Source: Bradyrhizobium oropedii
GTDB taxonomy: Bacteria > Pseudomonadota > Alphaproteobacteria > Rhizobiales > Xanthobacteraceae
Length of the DNA stretch: 36,459 bases
Reading direction: 5' to 3'
Assembly: GCF_020889685.1 (NCBI RefSeq)
Contig: NZ_JACMYO010000073.1
Location: 1 to 36,459, forward strand
Positions within the stretch are counted from its first letter, which is position 1; each line of letters starts with the position of its first letter. Below the pieces are notes generated by a model. That model had not been told where the DNA came from. It saw only the letters and a program-made list of their open reading frames with translations, and did not search any database. Shown piece after piece: positions 8,339 through 16,845 of this stretch. Made by a program: the position numbers and the translations under genes.

Positions 8339-10408
8339 ATGCGTTCACGTTCGATTTGCGTCGATGCTGCCAGCAGCGGCATTCGTTTCCCATTGTTGCC
8401 GGCGCTTGCGCTGCTGCTGTCGCCTGTGCTGGCCAGCCCGGCCCGCGCGGGCGATGTCGAGGACTGCAGCGGACCGCCGACCGAGAAGGCCGAGGCGGCG
8501 TGCTCGGGCATCATCAACGATGCCGCACGCTCGGCAGAGGAGCGGACCAAGGCTTTTGCGGGCCGCTCGCGCTTCTATATCGCCCGCAACAAGATCGATC
8601 AGGCCCTGAGCGATGCCGATGCGGCGGTGCAGCTCAGCCCACAATTCGTGCCGGCACTGATTGCGCGCGGCTATGTTCGGCAGCGCAAGGGCAGCCTCGA
8701 TCAGGCCCGCGCCGATTTCGATCGCGCGATCGAGCTCGAACCGAAGAATCCGTTCGGCTTCCTGGCGCGCGGCAATCTGCGCGCCGACCAGCATGCCTGG
8801 GCCGATGCGATCGCGGATTACGGCCAGGCGATCACGCTGCGGCAGGATCTCCCCGCGGCCCATGTCGGGCGCGCGCGGGCCTATGTCGAATCCGGACAGC
8901 CCGATGCGGGGCTGGCCGACGCCAACACCGCGATTGCCGTCAACGCAAGCATGCCGAATGCGTTCTACTGGCGCGGCCAGGCCTATCGCCGCAAGGGCGA
9001 CATCGATCATGCGATCGAGGATTTCTCGCGCGCGATCGCGCAGGCGCCGCAGACCGAGCGCAACGCCTATTTTGCCCGCGCCCAGCTGTACAGCGCCAAG
9101 GGCGACTATGTCCGCGCCATCGGCGACTTCGACTGGCTGTTGAAGGTTCTTCCCGACAACAAGGAGATCCAGCAGCAGCGCCAGCAGGCGCTCGCGATGC
9201 AGGCCGAGCTGGCCAAATCCGGTGCGGCGCCTCCAACGCCGGCGACGCCGGCTCCCGGCGTAACGGCGCCGCAACCGGCGACGCCGGCCGCGGGCAACCA
9301 GCAGGTCGAGCAGGCCAAGCAGTTCGTCGCGCAGGGCAATTACGCGGGCGCCATCGCCAACCTCACCCCGGTGTTGAGCAGCGATCCCCGCAACGAGACT
9401 GCGCTGCGCCTGCGCGCGCTGGCCTATTCACGGCTCGGCCGCCTGGCCGAGGCGCGCAACGATCTCAGCGAATTGCTCAAGCTCAAGCCGAACGATCCCC
9501 AGTTGCTGGCCTTCCGCGCGCTCAACGCCGCCGGCGCGCGACAGTTCGAAGAGGCCATGGCTGATGCCGGCCGCGCCGTCACGCTCGACCAGAACAATTC
9601 GCTGGCCTATCTGGCGCGCGGCCTCGTCAAGGCCAGCACCGGCAAGGTGCAGGACGCGCTCGCCGACTACGATCATTCGATCTCGCTCAACGCCAAGGAG
9701 ACGCTCGCCTTCACCGAACGCGGGCTCGCCTATATCAGCCTCAACCAGCTCGACAAGGCGCTGCTGGATTTCGATCAGGCCCTGGCGCTGGTGCCGACCA
9801 ATTTGATCGCCAAATCGTGGCGCGGCCTTGCGCTGATGCTCAAGGGCCGTGCCGATGAGGGGCTGGTCGATATCAACGCCGTGCTGGAGCGAAGCCCCAA
9901 CAATCCCACGGCCCAACTCGGCCGCGGCCTCGCGATGCTAACCTCTTCCCAATACGACCGCGCGATCGCCGCCTTCGACCAGATCGTTACGCGGACGCCC
10001 AACGACGCCTTCCCGCATGTGCTGCGCGCGCGGGCCTATCTCGGGCTGAAGAAGCCGGATGACGCGATGAAGGATCTCGACTTCGTCCTCGCTGCGCGGC
10101 CCGATTATCAGCCGGCGCTGACCTTGCGCGGCATCACCTGGTCGGCGCTGCGCAACTACGACAAGGCGGTCGACGATCTCGACCGGGCGATTGCGCAGAA
10201 GGAGACGGTGGAGGGCCTGTTCGCCCGCGCCAAGGCGCATGAGGCACTCAACCATGCGGACAAGGCGACCGAGGACTTCCGCAAGGCGACGCAGCTCACG
10301 CCATCGAGCGTGTTCGACGTGCTGGCGCAGGCCGAGTCGAAGCGCAAGGTCCAGGAACTCTCGAAGCGGGTGCCGTGCGGCACCGGCCAGGGCGGCACTT
10401 GTCTGTGA
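8339..10408 (+). CDS. Secreted tetratricopeptide-repeat protein
   Basis: A 689-residue protein with a signal peptide (LLPALALLLSPVLASPARA, cleavage after residue 37). The rest is two TPR arrays separated by a Pro/Ala/Thr linker at about residues 294-320. Repeats carry the TPR signature, for example YVRQRKGSLDQARADFDRAI, AYRRKGDIDHAIEDFSRAI and GLAYISLNQLDKALLDFDQA. At least a dozen units can be counted, many with the AxxDFDxAI ending. The C-terminal tail has two Cys (VPCGTGQGGTCL) that may form a disulfide. The product is probably a periplasmic scaffold that holds partner proteins; no partner is evident from the neighbours. It appears to be transcribed alone. Confidence 0.9.
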   Translation: MRSRSICVDAASSGIRFPLLPALALLLSPVLASPARAGDVEDCSGPPTEKAEAACSGIINDAARSAEERTKAFAGRSRFYIARNKIDQALSDADAAVQLSPQFVPALIARGYVRQRKGSLDQARADFDRAIELEPKNPFGFLARGNLRADQHAWADAIADYGQAITLRQDLPAAHVGRARAYVESGQPDAGLADANTAIAVNASMPNAFYWRGQAYRRKGDIDHAIEDFSRAIAQAPQTERNAYFARAQLYSAKGDYVRAIGDFDWLLKVLPDNKEIQQQRQQALAMQAELAKSGAAPPTPATPAPGVTAPQPATPAAGNQQVEQAKQFVAQGNYAGAIANLTPVLSSDPRNETALRLRALAYSRLGRLAEARNDLSELLKLKPNDPQLLAFRALNAAGARQFEEAMADAGRAVTLDQNNSLAYLARGLVKASTGKVQDALADYDHSISLNAKETLAFTERGLAYISLNQLDKALLDFDQALALVPTNLIAKSWRGLALMLKGRADEGLVDINAVLERSPNNPTAQLGRGLAMLTSSQYDRAIAAFDQIVTRTPNDAFPHVLRARAYLGLKKPDDAMKDLDFVLAARPDYQPALTLRGITWSALRNYDKAVDDLDRAIAQKETVEGLFARAKAHEALNHADKATEDFRKATQLTPSSVFDVLAQAESKRKVQELSKRVPCGTGQGGTCL

Positions 10409-10606
10409 GGCGGCAACTCGGCAGCGCGCGCGTTCCCGAAGTAAAGGATAAACGTCGGCACGCCGGCGATGGCGGCCGAAAAAATCAAGGGCGTGGCGCG
10501 CGGGCGTCGTGCCCGCTCCGCCGAACGTCACGTCGTGTGGATTTGGGATCGGCCCTCACTCCCGGATCGGGTCCGAGAGTGCGCCGCTGGATCTGGCGCG
10601 GATACG

Positions 10607-10807
10607 CTAGACCTTGAGGTTCTCGGCTGACGTCTTGCCGCGATTTGCAATTTCTTCGTATTCAACCGACTGGCCTTCGTTGAGGCTTTGAAGACCAGCC
10701 TTCTGAACTGCTGAAATATGCACGAAAATGTCCTTGCCGCCCGATGCGGGCTGGATGAATCCATAACCCTTGGTCGGGTTGAACCACTTCACTGTACCTT
10801 TGGGCAT
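10607..10807 (-). CDS. cspA: Cold-shock-domain protein
   Basis: A 66-residue protein covering exactly one cold-shock domain. It has RNP1 as KGYGFI (residues 13-18) and RNP2 as DIFVHI (26-31), and starts with the typical MPKGTVKWFNPTKGYGF. Such proteins bind single-stranded nucleic acid and act as RNA chaperones. The ATG at 10807 has a GGAGA upstream; the frame extends further upstream but only as unrelated sequence. The symbol is used in the family sense, since the genus has several paralogues and temperature response cannot be read from the sequence. The 280 bases upstream hold no gene and could contain a long leader. Confidence 0.95.
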   Translation of the reverse strand: MPKGTVKWFNPTKGYGFIQPASGGKDIFVHISAVQKAGLQSLNEGQSVEYEEIANRGKTSAENLKV

Positions 10808-11002
10808 TCCAGTCGTCTCCGCGGAATCAATCGAAAACAGACCAGCCGGTCCCCGCAAAAACCGGCTAGTCCGCGCCGCACAGGATAGCAGTTTGGAAAA
10901 AGCTGGGTAGATCAAACGACGGTGTGTTTTTGACTGGAAACAACCCGCTTTGCGGGGATTCGATGCCGGTTTGCCTGTTTCGTGGTCAATTGATGCGCTG
11001 CA

Positions 11003-11042
11003 AAAACAGATCGGTTCCACCGAGCCCAAGCTGGATCGGTGG
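11003..11042 (-). terminator. Possible terminator after the cytochrome gene
   Basis: On the minus strand downstream of the stop at 11091, CCACCGA pairs with TCGGTGG (11017-11023 and 11036-11042) around a 12-base loop. A T tract (TCTGTTTTT) follows about 6 bases later. The loop is long and the T tract is separated from the stem, so efficiency is uncertain. Confidence 0.4.
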
Positions 11043-11090
11043 CCCGCGCGCGGGCTTTCGGCCGGCGCGCGGGGGATGGACCGATGCGTC

Positions 11091-11402
11091 TCAATAGGTC
11101 GCGGAGAGATACTCGACGATCTTGCCGACGTCGGCCTGGTCGATCGGCGCACCGTAGACCTTGATCATCTTGGTCACCTCGGCCTGCCAGAAGTCCTTCT
11201 TGAACTTCTCGCCCTGCGGCTGGGTCTTGATGTAGTCCGCCGAGTGGCAGCCGGTGCAGTTGCTCTGCACGACCTCGAGGTTGGGACCCGGCTTGAAGGC
11301 CGCGGTCTCCTCGGGGAGCGTGTAGTTGACGGGCGCGGCGATCACAGCGCCGATCGACAGCATGGCGATCGCGGCGAGGGAGGCAAGCAGCTTGCTGGTC
11401 AT
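11091..11402 (-). CDS. sorB: Small periplasmic cytochrome c, subunit of sulfite dehydrogenase
   Basis: A 103-residue protein with a signal peptide (residues 1-22, cleavage near VIAA) and one heme-c motif, CTGCH at residues 49-53. Met79 in EVTKMIKVYG is a plausible axial ligand. A strong GAGGAG lies before the ATG at 11402. It starts 11 bases after the molybdenum sulfite oxidase gene, matching the SorA-SorB arrangement in which the cytochrome takes electrons from sulfite oxidation and passes them to the respiratory chain. The symbol is assigned from context and size; other small cytochromes of the family look similar. Confidence 0.85.
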   Translation of the reverse strand: MTSKLLASLAAIAMLSIGAVIAAPVNYTLPEETAAFKPGPNLEVVQSNCTGCHSADYIKTQPQGEKFKKDFWQAEVTKMIKVYGAPIDQADVGKIVEYLSATY

Positions 11403-11413
11403 GTTGCTTCTCC

Positions 11414-12613
11414 TCACGCAGCGGTGACGCGCACGGTTTCGACGACGTTGCGCAGATAGCCCGCCGGATTCCACAACGGGTCCATCGGCTGGGTGTCGCC
11501 GGCATTGTTGGTGGCGCGCACCTTCAGATCCGAGGGGCCTGCCGGGAGCGCGACCTTCAGCTTCCATTCGCGAAAGGCGTATTTGCCGAGGTCCTTGCCG
11601 AGCTTCGCCGGTGTCCAACTCTTGCCGCCATCGATCGAGACCGCGACCTCCTTGATGCCCTTGCCGCCGTCGAAGGCGATGCCGCGCAGCATGGTGTGGC
11701 CTGCCTTCAGCTTGGCGCCGTCGGCAACGCTGGTAATGAACGAGCGCACCGTGAAGCGGTTGATCGGGATCGTCGCCTTCGGTGCGGTGCCGGGCTCGAC
11801 CGCGTTGTTCGGCGTATCCGGAATCCGGTAGGCGGATTTCATCCAGAAACCTTCGAACACGTTGTCGATCACGGTGATCTCGTTGAGGTGCTTCACCCAA
11901 TAGGTGCCGTAGTAGCCGGGCACCACGAGGCGGAGCGGGAAGCCGTTGAGGAACGGCAGGTCCTCGCCGTTCATGCCCCAGGCCAGCATCACCTCGCCGT
12001 CGCGCGCGTGGTCGATGTCGAGCGCCTTGACGAAATCGGGCGTCGTCTCCATCACCGGACCGTCCATGCCGTTGAAGGTGACCTGCTTGGCGCCGGCCTG
12101 CACGCGGGCCATGTCGAGCACGGTCTTCAGCGGCACGCCGTGCCAGCGCGCGCAGCCCATCGCGCCGTTGCCGAGCTGGCCGCCGGCGACGCGGGGATTG
12201 AAGAAGCCGCGGCTGTTGCCGGAGCACTGGTTGACCGCGACGAGCTCGACAGCCTTCAGCTTGCGGATGTCCTTCAATGACAGCTTCAGCGGCTTGTCGA
12301 CCTTGCCCTTGATCTCGAGGGTGAACTTGTCCGGATCGAGGTCGTAGGGGACGCCGGCGAGGTGATAGCGGACGAAGAACGCGTTGTTCGGCGTGAGCGG
12401 GCCGTCGTTGAAGATTGCAAACGGCGTTTCCAGCTGCGGCGGCCGGGCGGTCAGGCCGATCATCGGGCGCTTCTGCGGGTAGCGCACCAGCGGCCGTTCG
12501 CCATTGCCAAAGGGCAGCGTCACGGTGTCGAGCGCGAGTGCGCCCCTTGATCCCAGCCCCGTCACCAAAGCGGCCAACCCGGCACGCTTCATCAAGTCTC
12601 GTCGATCGAGCAT
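11414..12613 (-). CDS. sorA: Molybdenum-dependent sulfite dehydrogenase (SorA-like)
   Basis: A 399-residue sulfite oxidase-family protein. The N-terminus is a Tat signal (DRRDLMKRAG then a hydrophobic run to ALA), as expected for a folded molybdopterin enzyme exported to the periplasm. The Mo-ligating Cys130 is in AVNQCSGNSRGFF. Other family marks are GAMGCARWHGVPL, HARDGEVMLAWGMNGEDLP and GYYGTYWVKHL. The C-terminal half is the dimerisation domain (SWTPAKLGKDLG, FREWKLKV). The ATG at 12613 is chosen because GGAGGAAG sits 5-6 bases upstream; an ATG at 12652 lacks this. It probably oxidises sulfite to sulfate with the cytochrome encoded next. SoxC-type or other substrates are possible, but no other sox genes are nearby. 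Confidence 0.9.
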   Translation of the reverse strand: MLDRRDLMKRAGLAALVTGLGSRGALALDTVTLPFGNGERPLVRYPQKRPMIGLTARPPQLETPFAIFNDGPLTPNNAFFVRYHLAGVPYDLDPDKFTLEIKGKVDKPLKLSLKDIRKLKAVELVAVNQCSGNSRGFFNPRVAGGQLGNGAMGCARWHGVPLKTVLDMARVQAGAKQVTFNGMDGPVMETTPDFVKALDIDHARDGEVMLAWGMNGEDLPFLNGFPLRLVVPGYYGTYWVKHLNEITVIDNVFEGFWMKSAYRIPDTPNNAVEPGTAPKATIPINRFTVRSFITSVADGAKLKAGHTMLRGIAFDGGKGIKEVAVSIDGGKSWTPAKLGKDLGKYAFREWKLKVALPAGPSDLKVRATNNAGDTQPMDPLWNPAGYLRNVVETVRVTAA

Positions 12614-12772
12614 TCCGCTTCCTCCGAAGCTGTTCTGTCCCGAGCTGGTCATCACCAGGCTCAGATTGCCTTGCGCGCCTTCGCATCATGGACTGCGCGC
12701 GGCCACAAATGTCGCACCTGACAACCGCGAGTCAATCGAGCTTTCGCAGCGTTGCCGGCGTTGCATCGCAAT

Positions 12773-12808
12773 AACGAAAAGCCCCGATCGCATGAGGCGA
12801 CCGGGGCA
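12773..12808 (-). terminator. Rho-independent terminator
   Basis: On the minus strand GCCCCGGTCGC pairs with GCGATCGGGGC with one mismatch around a 5-base loop, and runs into TTTTCG. It follows the stop of the small secreted protein at 12834 and insulates it from the sulfite dehydrogenase promoter. Confidence 0.88.
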
Positions 12809-12833
12809 TTTCGATTCCAGGCAGTCGGTTCGA

Positions 12834-13061
12834 TCAGTAGCAGACATTCACGGTGCGATAGCGATAACCGTAGGGCGTCAGCACCAGGCGGGTGACGTAG
12901 CAGCCGGAATCGACGAAGCCGACGGAGATGCCCGGGCCACCCCAGAAGTGATGGTGATACGGATGCCAGAAGAACGGCTTGGCCGAAGCCGAGGTCGGCG
13001 CCAGCGCGGCGGCTCCGAGGGTTGCGGCGGTAGCGAGAGCGAGCGTGACTTTGCGAAGCAT
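12834..13061 (-). CDS. Small secreted His/Tyr-rich protein
   Basis: A 75-residue precursor. The signal peptide is clear (residues 1-27, ending SASA). The mature part is short and rich in aromatic and His residues (KPFFWHPYHHHFWGGPG), followed by a part with two Cys (GCYVTRLVLTP and VNVCY) that could pair. AAGGAG lies before the ATG at 13061, and a strong terminator follows the stop. The HPYHHHFW cluster could bind a metal, but that is inference. Similar small secreted proteins occur in many rhizobia without known function. Confidence 0.82.
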   Translation of the reverse strand: MLRKVTLALATAATLGAAALAPTSASAKPFFWHPYHHHFWGGPGISVGFVDSGCYVTRLVLTPYGYRYRTVNVCY

Positions 13062-13224
13062 GGTCGTCTCCTTCGGATGCGCGTTGAACTCTGTCGCGGC
13101 GCGGTTGCAGTGTTACCCATCGCCAGTCAGTCGCATCCGGCAGCGGGCGCGTTCGAGCATCTCTGCCGAGCGCAGCTTCGGATGTGCGGCAGGTCACATT
13201 CGCTGAAAGGGGAGGATGAACCGG

Positions 13225-14970
13225 TCAGGCCGCGACGGCATGCCGGTCGTCGACCAGCGCGGACAGGACGCGCGTCGTCTCGACCGTGCGCACGGTCATC
13301 GGCTCGTTGCGGCCGCGGATCGCGACCTCCTGCGCCGGCAGGGCATCGTCGGCGAGGCCGGCGGTGACGCGCACCTCGTCGGAGATGACCGCCTCGCAGG
13401 CCAGCGCCTTCGTCATGTCCTGCAGCCTTGCCGCGACGTTGACGGCATCGCCGAGCGCGGTGAACACCATGTGGTCGCGATAGCCGATATCGCCGACGAT
13501 CACCTCGCCGCCATGAATGCCGATGCCGAAGCGGATCGGCTCGTGCAGATCGTGGCTGAGGAACTGGTTCAGCTCGTCGATATTGGCGGCAATCAGTGCC
13601 GCGGCGCGCAGTGCCTGTCGGCATGCCACCTGCCGGTCGGTAGAGAGCCCGAACAGCGCCAGCATGCCGTCGCCGATGAACTGGTTGGGCCGCCCGCCGG
13701 CCTCCAGCACCGCCTGCGACACCGCCCCGAGGAAGCGGTTGACGATGAACACGGTGTCGAACGGCAGCCGCTTCTCGGCAAGCTGTGTCGAGCCGCGCAT
13801 GTCGACGAACATGCTGACGAGATAGCGCTCCTGGCCGACCCGGGTCGGATTGGAGGCGTGCGAGTTCGCCGACATCGTGTGCGGCAGGAACAGCTGGAAA
13901 AAGGTCAGGTCGCCGGTCGGCCGCAGCTGGCAGGCCAGCCGGATCGACGGATCGTCGGTGCCGACCCGGTGCAGCACGAAGGCTTCGCGCGGCGAGGGCT
14001 CAGGCAGTTTGGCGTGATCGCCGATGATGCGGATGCGGCAGGTCGAGCAGCGCGCGCGGCCGCCGCAGACGCTGGCATGCGGCACGTTGTAGCGCAGGCT
14101 CGCCTCCAGCACGCTCAGCCCCTTCGGCACCCGCAGCGTGCGACCGTTGCCATAGGACAGCGCGATCATGCCGCCGCGGCGCTCCAGCAGGGCACGCGCG
14201 CCGCGCGCGAGCAGCACGAGGCCGAGCAAGCCGAGATAGCCGATGCTCAGGTCATCGGTGATCTTCTCGAGCGTGGTCCCCTGGGCCGCCGTGCCGAGCT
14301 TCTGCACCGACAGCTCCTCGCGCCGCCAGTCGGCATCCTGATAGTCCTCCATCGTGGCGCGACCGCCCTGATAGATGCCGAGCATGGCGAGCGTCGGGAT
14401 CAGCACGGCCGCGGCGAGCAGGAACGGCGCGGCGCGCTGGAAGAACGGGCGCAACCGCAGCCAGAAATACAGGCCGATGCAGCCGTGCACCCAGGCGATG
14501 ACAAGCACCGCCAGCATCACCCACAGCCGGTGCGGCGAGGCGATGAAGAAGGTGTACAGCTCCTGTGGGTAGAGCTTTTCGTGCCCGTACAGGGTCTGGC
14601 CGAGCCGCACGCCGACCACGTGGGCGACGATCAGCATCGGGACGCTGAGGCCGAGCGTGAGCTGCAGCGGTTCGATCGCCTTCCAGTGGAACTCGCGGCG
14701 CTGATACAGCGCCCAGACGCCGAGCGCGGTGTGCACCAGGCAGGCGCTGTAGAACACGATCGCGACCGGCAGGAACTGCCAGAACTTGGCGTGGTAGTGG
14801 ACCCCGATCGCCATCGCCTCGGTCGAGATATTGCCGAGCGCGTGGTTGAGGAAATGGCTGATCAGGTAGGCGAACATGATCGCCCCCGTGACCAGGCGGA
14901 CCTGCCGCAGGCCGACGCCGCGGGCCATTTCCTGCAGGTGCTCGCGCGAAGGGGAGGCCATGTGATTCAT
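13225..14970 (-). CDS. Membrane cyclase with a [2Fe-2S] ferredoxin domain (class III nucleotidyl cyclase)
   Basis: A 581-residue fusion. Residues 25-200 hold about five membrane helices with His residues inside or beside them (LISHFLNHALG, SACLVHTALG, LIVAHVVGVRLG, AWVHGCIGLYFW). This pattern recalls the heme-b subunit of succinate dehydrogenase/fumarate reductase. After a further helix near 243-258, residues 268-362 form a ferredoxin with Cys302, 308, 311 and 347 (C-x5-C-x2-C-x35-C). Residues 383-540 are a class III cyclase with metal Asp390 (FVDMRGS) and Asp434 (FIGDG), and transition-state Asn511 and Arg515 (VNVAAR). The usual Lys before GDG is Gln430 and the usual base-recognition Asp is not present near 502, so the nucleotide used is uncertain. 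The start is chosen at ATG 14970; 14961 is also possible. It probably makes a cyclic nucleotide in response to redox state. Confidence 0.92.
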   Translation of the reverse strand: MNHMASPSREHLQEMARGVGLRQVRLVTGAIMFAYLISHFLNHALGNISTEAMAIGVHYHAKFWQFLPVAIVFYSACLVHTALGVWALYQRREFHWKAIEPLQLTLGLSVPMLIVAHVVGVRLGQTLYGHEKLYPQELYTFFIASPHRLWVMLAVLVIAWVHGCIGLYFWLRLRPFFQRAAPFLLAAAVLIPTLAMLGIYQGGRATMEDYQDADWRREELSVQKLGTAAQGTTLEKITDDLSIGYLGLLGLVLLARGARALLERRGGMIALSYGNGRTLRVPKGLSVLEASLRYNVPHASVCGGRARCSTCRIRIIGDHAKLPEPSPREAFVLHRVGTDDPSIRLACQLRPTGDLTFFQLFLPHTMSANSHASNPTRVGQERYLVSMFVDMRGSTQLAEKRLPFDTVFIVNRFLGAVSQAVLEAGGRPNQFIGDGMLALFGLSTDRQVACRQALRAAALIAANIDELNQFLSHDLHEPIRFGIGIHGGEVIVGDIGYRDHMVFTALGDAVNVAARLQDMTKALACEAVISDEVRVTAGLADDALPAQEVAIRGRNEPMTVRTVETTRVLSALVDDRHAVAA

Positions 14971-15086
14971 GATCGACAAATCTAGTGGTTAATTCCCGCG
15001 CTGAACACCACCACGGGTCGGGACGGGCCGTGATAGCGGGCGGTGCGGAACGTTGACACTCCGTTAAGAGTCGAACAAAAAGCGCC

Positions 15087-16724
15087 GTGACGATAGCCCA
15101 AGCCAAACCTGGAGCCGATAACAACAGCGTTAAACCGGCCCGTTCGCGCGCGCCGGACTGGCGCGGCGTCATCGCCGTAATTGTTGCCATGACCGCGATG
15201 CGGCTGGTCTATGCCCATGCGCTCGATCTGCGCACCGATGAGGCCTATTACTGGACCTGGTCGAAGGAAAACGTGCTCTCTTTCCTCGACCATCCCCCGA
15301 TGGTCGCCTGGTTCATCCGATCAGGCACCGCTGTTCTCGGCGACACCAATCTCGGCGTCCGCCTCGGTGGCATCGTGGCGATGCTGGCTACCCAGCTGTT
15401 GCTCGCCGACATCGTCCGCCGCGTGACATCGAACAATGTCCGCGCCGTGATGCTGGCGCTGCTGCTGCCGGAGGCCGCGCTTTATTACGGGTTGTTAATG
15501 GCCAAGGTCGCGCCCGACACGGCGCTGATCCCGTTTTCAGTGGCGATGCTGTGGTCGCTGGTGCGTCTCGCGCAAAGCAATGACGGGCGCTGGTGGCTCG
15601 CCGCGGGGCTGTTCGCCGGGCTGTCGCTGTTGTCGAAATTCACTGCGGTCATGTTCGCGCCGGCGGTACTCGCCTTTGCACTGGTGCCGGACTGGCGCTG
15701 GCGCTGGCTGCGCAGCCCATATCCCTATCTCGCCGCGCTGATCGCGATCATCGTGTTCTCGCCGGTGCTGATCTGGAACGCGGAGCACGACTGGGCCTCG
15801 TTCCGCTTCCAGGCGGTGCGCGCCACCGTCGACCGCGATCTGACCTTTCGCACTCTCGGCGAATTCATCGGCATGCAGTTCGGCCTGGTCGGCTTCGTGC
15901 TGCTGCCGGTGACGCTGTTCGGCACCGCGTTGACGGCATGGCGCGGCTTTGTCAGGCGCGAGCCGGTCGCGATCCTGCTGGCGACCGCGGTATTGGTGCC
16001 GTTTGCTTATTTCCTCTGGAAGTCCCTGACGCTCCGGGTCGGCGACACCTGGCCGATGTTTCTGTGGCCGGCCGGCTTTGCCACTGTTGCCATCAACGTG
16101 ACACGGATGCCGTTCGAGGGCTGGTCGATCGGGCTCATCAAATCGACGGTCTATTGGGCAAGGACCGCGATTTCCACCGGCATCGTATTCGTGGTCTGCG
16201 TCTTCCTTTATTACATGTTCGCGCCGTGGAATCTGATCGGCCGCACCGATCCGATCGGCACCGAGGCGGGATACGACGCGGTGGCCGCGCGCACCCTGGC
16301 GCAGGTGCAGGCGACCGGCGCGACCTGGGTCGCGACCACGGATTATCGCACCTTTGCGATGCTGCGCTGGTTTTTGCGCGGGCGGGTGCCGGTCATCGAG
16401 ATCAACGAGCGCGGCCGCTTCCAGGGCTTTGCCGATCCCGGTATGAGCGTGATCCGCGATCACATCGGCATTTATGTCGGGCGCGAGCCCGAGAACAATC
16501 TGCCGCTGTGGAGCGAGACATCAGCGGTGCGCCAGCCGCTGGAGCGCGTGAGCCGGAGCTGGCGCGGCATGGTGATGGACACCTATGCGCTGGAGAAGAT
16601 CAGCGGCTGGACCCCCGATCTGTCTCCGCCGCCGGACACGACATTCTTCCGCTGGCGCGTGCTGGCGATGCGTCTTCCTTCTCCCCTTGTGGGAGAAGGT
16701 GGCGCGCATTTGCGCGCCGGATGA
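15087..16724 (+). CDS. GT39/ArnT-type membrane glycosyltransferase
   Basis: A 545-residue polytopic protein of the GT-C fold, which transfers a sugar from a polyprenyl-phosphate donor on the outer face of the membrane. The N-terminal loop has LRTDEAYYWTW with the acidic pair of the catalytic loop, followed by FLDHPPMVAWFI, both typical of the ArnT/GT39 group. Ten or more hydrophobic segments follow, and a soluble C-terminal domain runs from about residue 400. The start is a GTG at 15087 with no strong SD. The last ~17 residues (from about LPSPLVGEGG) are encoded by the intergenic repeat that follows, so the ancestral end was probably near FRWRVLAM. The acceptor (lipid A, hopanoid or polysaccharide) cannot be told. 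The gene diverges from the cyclase. Confidence 0.88.
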   Translation: MTIAQAKPGADNNSVKPARSRAPDWRGVIAVIVAMTAMRLVYAHALDLRTDEAYYWTWSKENVLSFLDHPPMVAWFIRSGTAVLGDTNLGVRLGGIVAMLATQLLLADIVRRVTSNNVRAVMLALLLPEAALYYGLLMAKVAPDTALIPFSVAMLWSLVRLAQSNDGRWWLAAGLFAGLSLLSKFTAVMFAPAVLAFALVPDWRWRWLRSPYPYLAALIAIIVFSPVLIWNAEHDWASFRFQAVRATVDRDLTFRTLGEFIGMQFGLVGFVLLPVTLFGTALTAWRGFVRREPVAILLATAVLVPFAYFLWKSLTLRVGDTWPMFLWPAGFATVAINVTRMPFEGWSIGLIKSTVYWARTAISTGIVFVVCVFLYYMFAPWNLIGRTDPIGTEAGYDAVAARTLAQVQATGATWVATTDYRTFAMLRWFLRGRVPVIEINERGRFQGFADPGMSVIRDHIGIYVGREPENNLPLWSETSAVRQPLERVSRSWRGMVMDTYALEKISGWTPDLSPPPDTTFFRWRVLAMRLPSPLVGEGGAHLRAG

Positions 16725-16827
16725 GGGGTTCTGTCCGCGGGCGCGGTGCGCGTGGATGGATACCCCTCACCCAGGCGAGTTCGTTGCAAACGCCTGAGTA
16801 GCCCTCTCCCACAAGGGGAGAGGGCGC
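16675..16827. repeat. Palindromic intergenic repeat (CTTCTCCCCTTGTGGGAGA family)
   Basis: CTTCTCCCCTTGTGGGAGAA near 16678 and CCCTCTCCCACAAGGGGAGA near 16802 are inverses that fold over the whole block. The smaller dyad GGCGCGCATTTGCGCGCC lies inside at 16701-16718. The left arm overlaps the 3' end of the glycosyltransferase gene. The copy at 2236-2374 has the same layout. Confidence 0.8.
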
Positions 16828-16845
16828 AGCAACTGCTACCGAGCT

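Noticed and set aside
10557..10581. Hairpin CACTC...GAGTG downstream of the cold-shock gene as a terminator
   Set aside because: The stem is broken by mismatches and there is no T tract on the minus strand after it.
13216..14985. 589-residue frame on the plus strand opposite the cyclase
   Set aside because: It mirrors the cyclase gene exactly, is very rich in Arg, His and Gln, has no domain motif, and the minus strand has clear catalytic motifs. It is a shadow of high-GC codon use.
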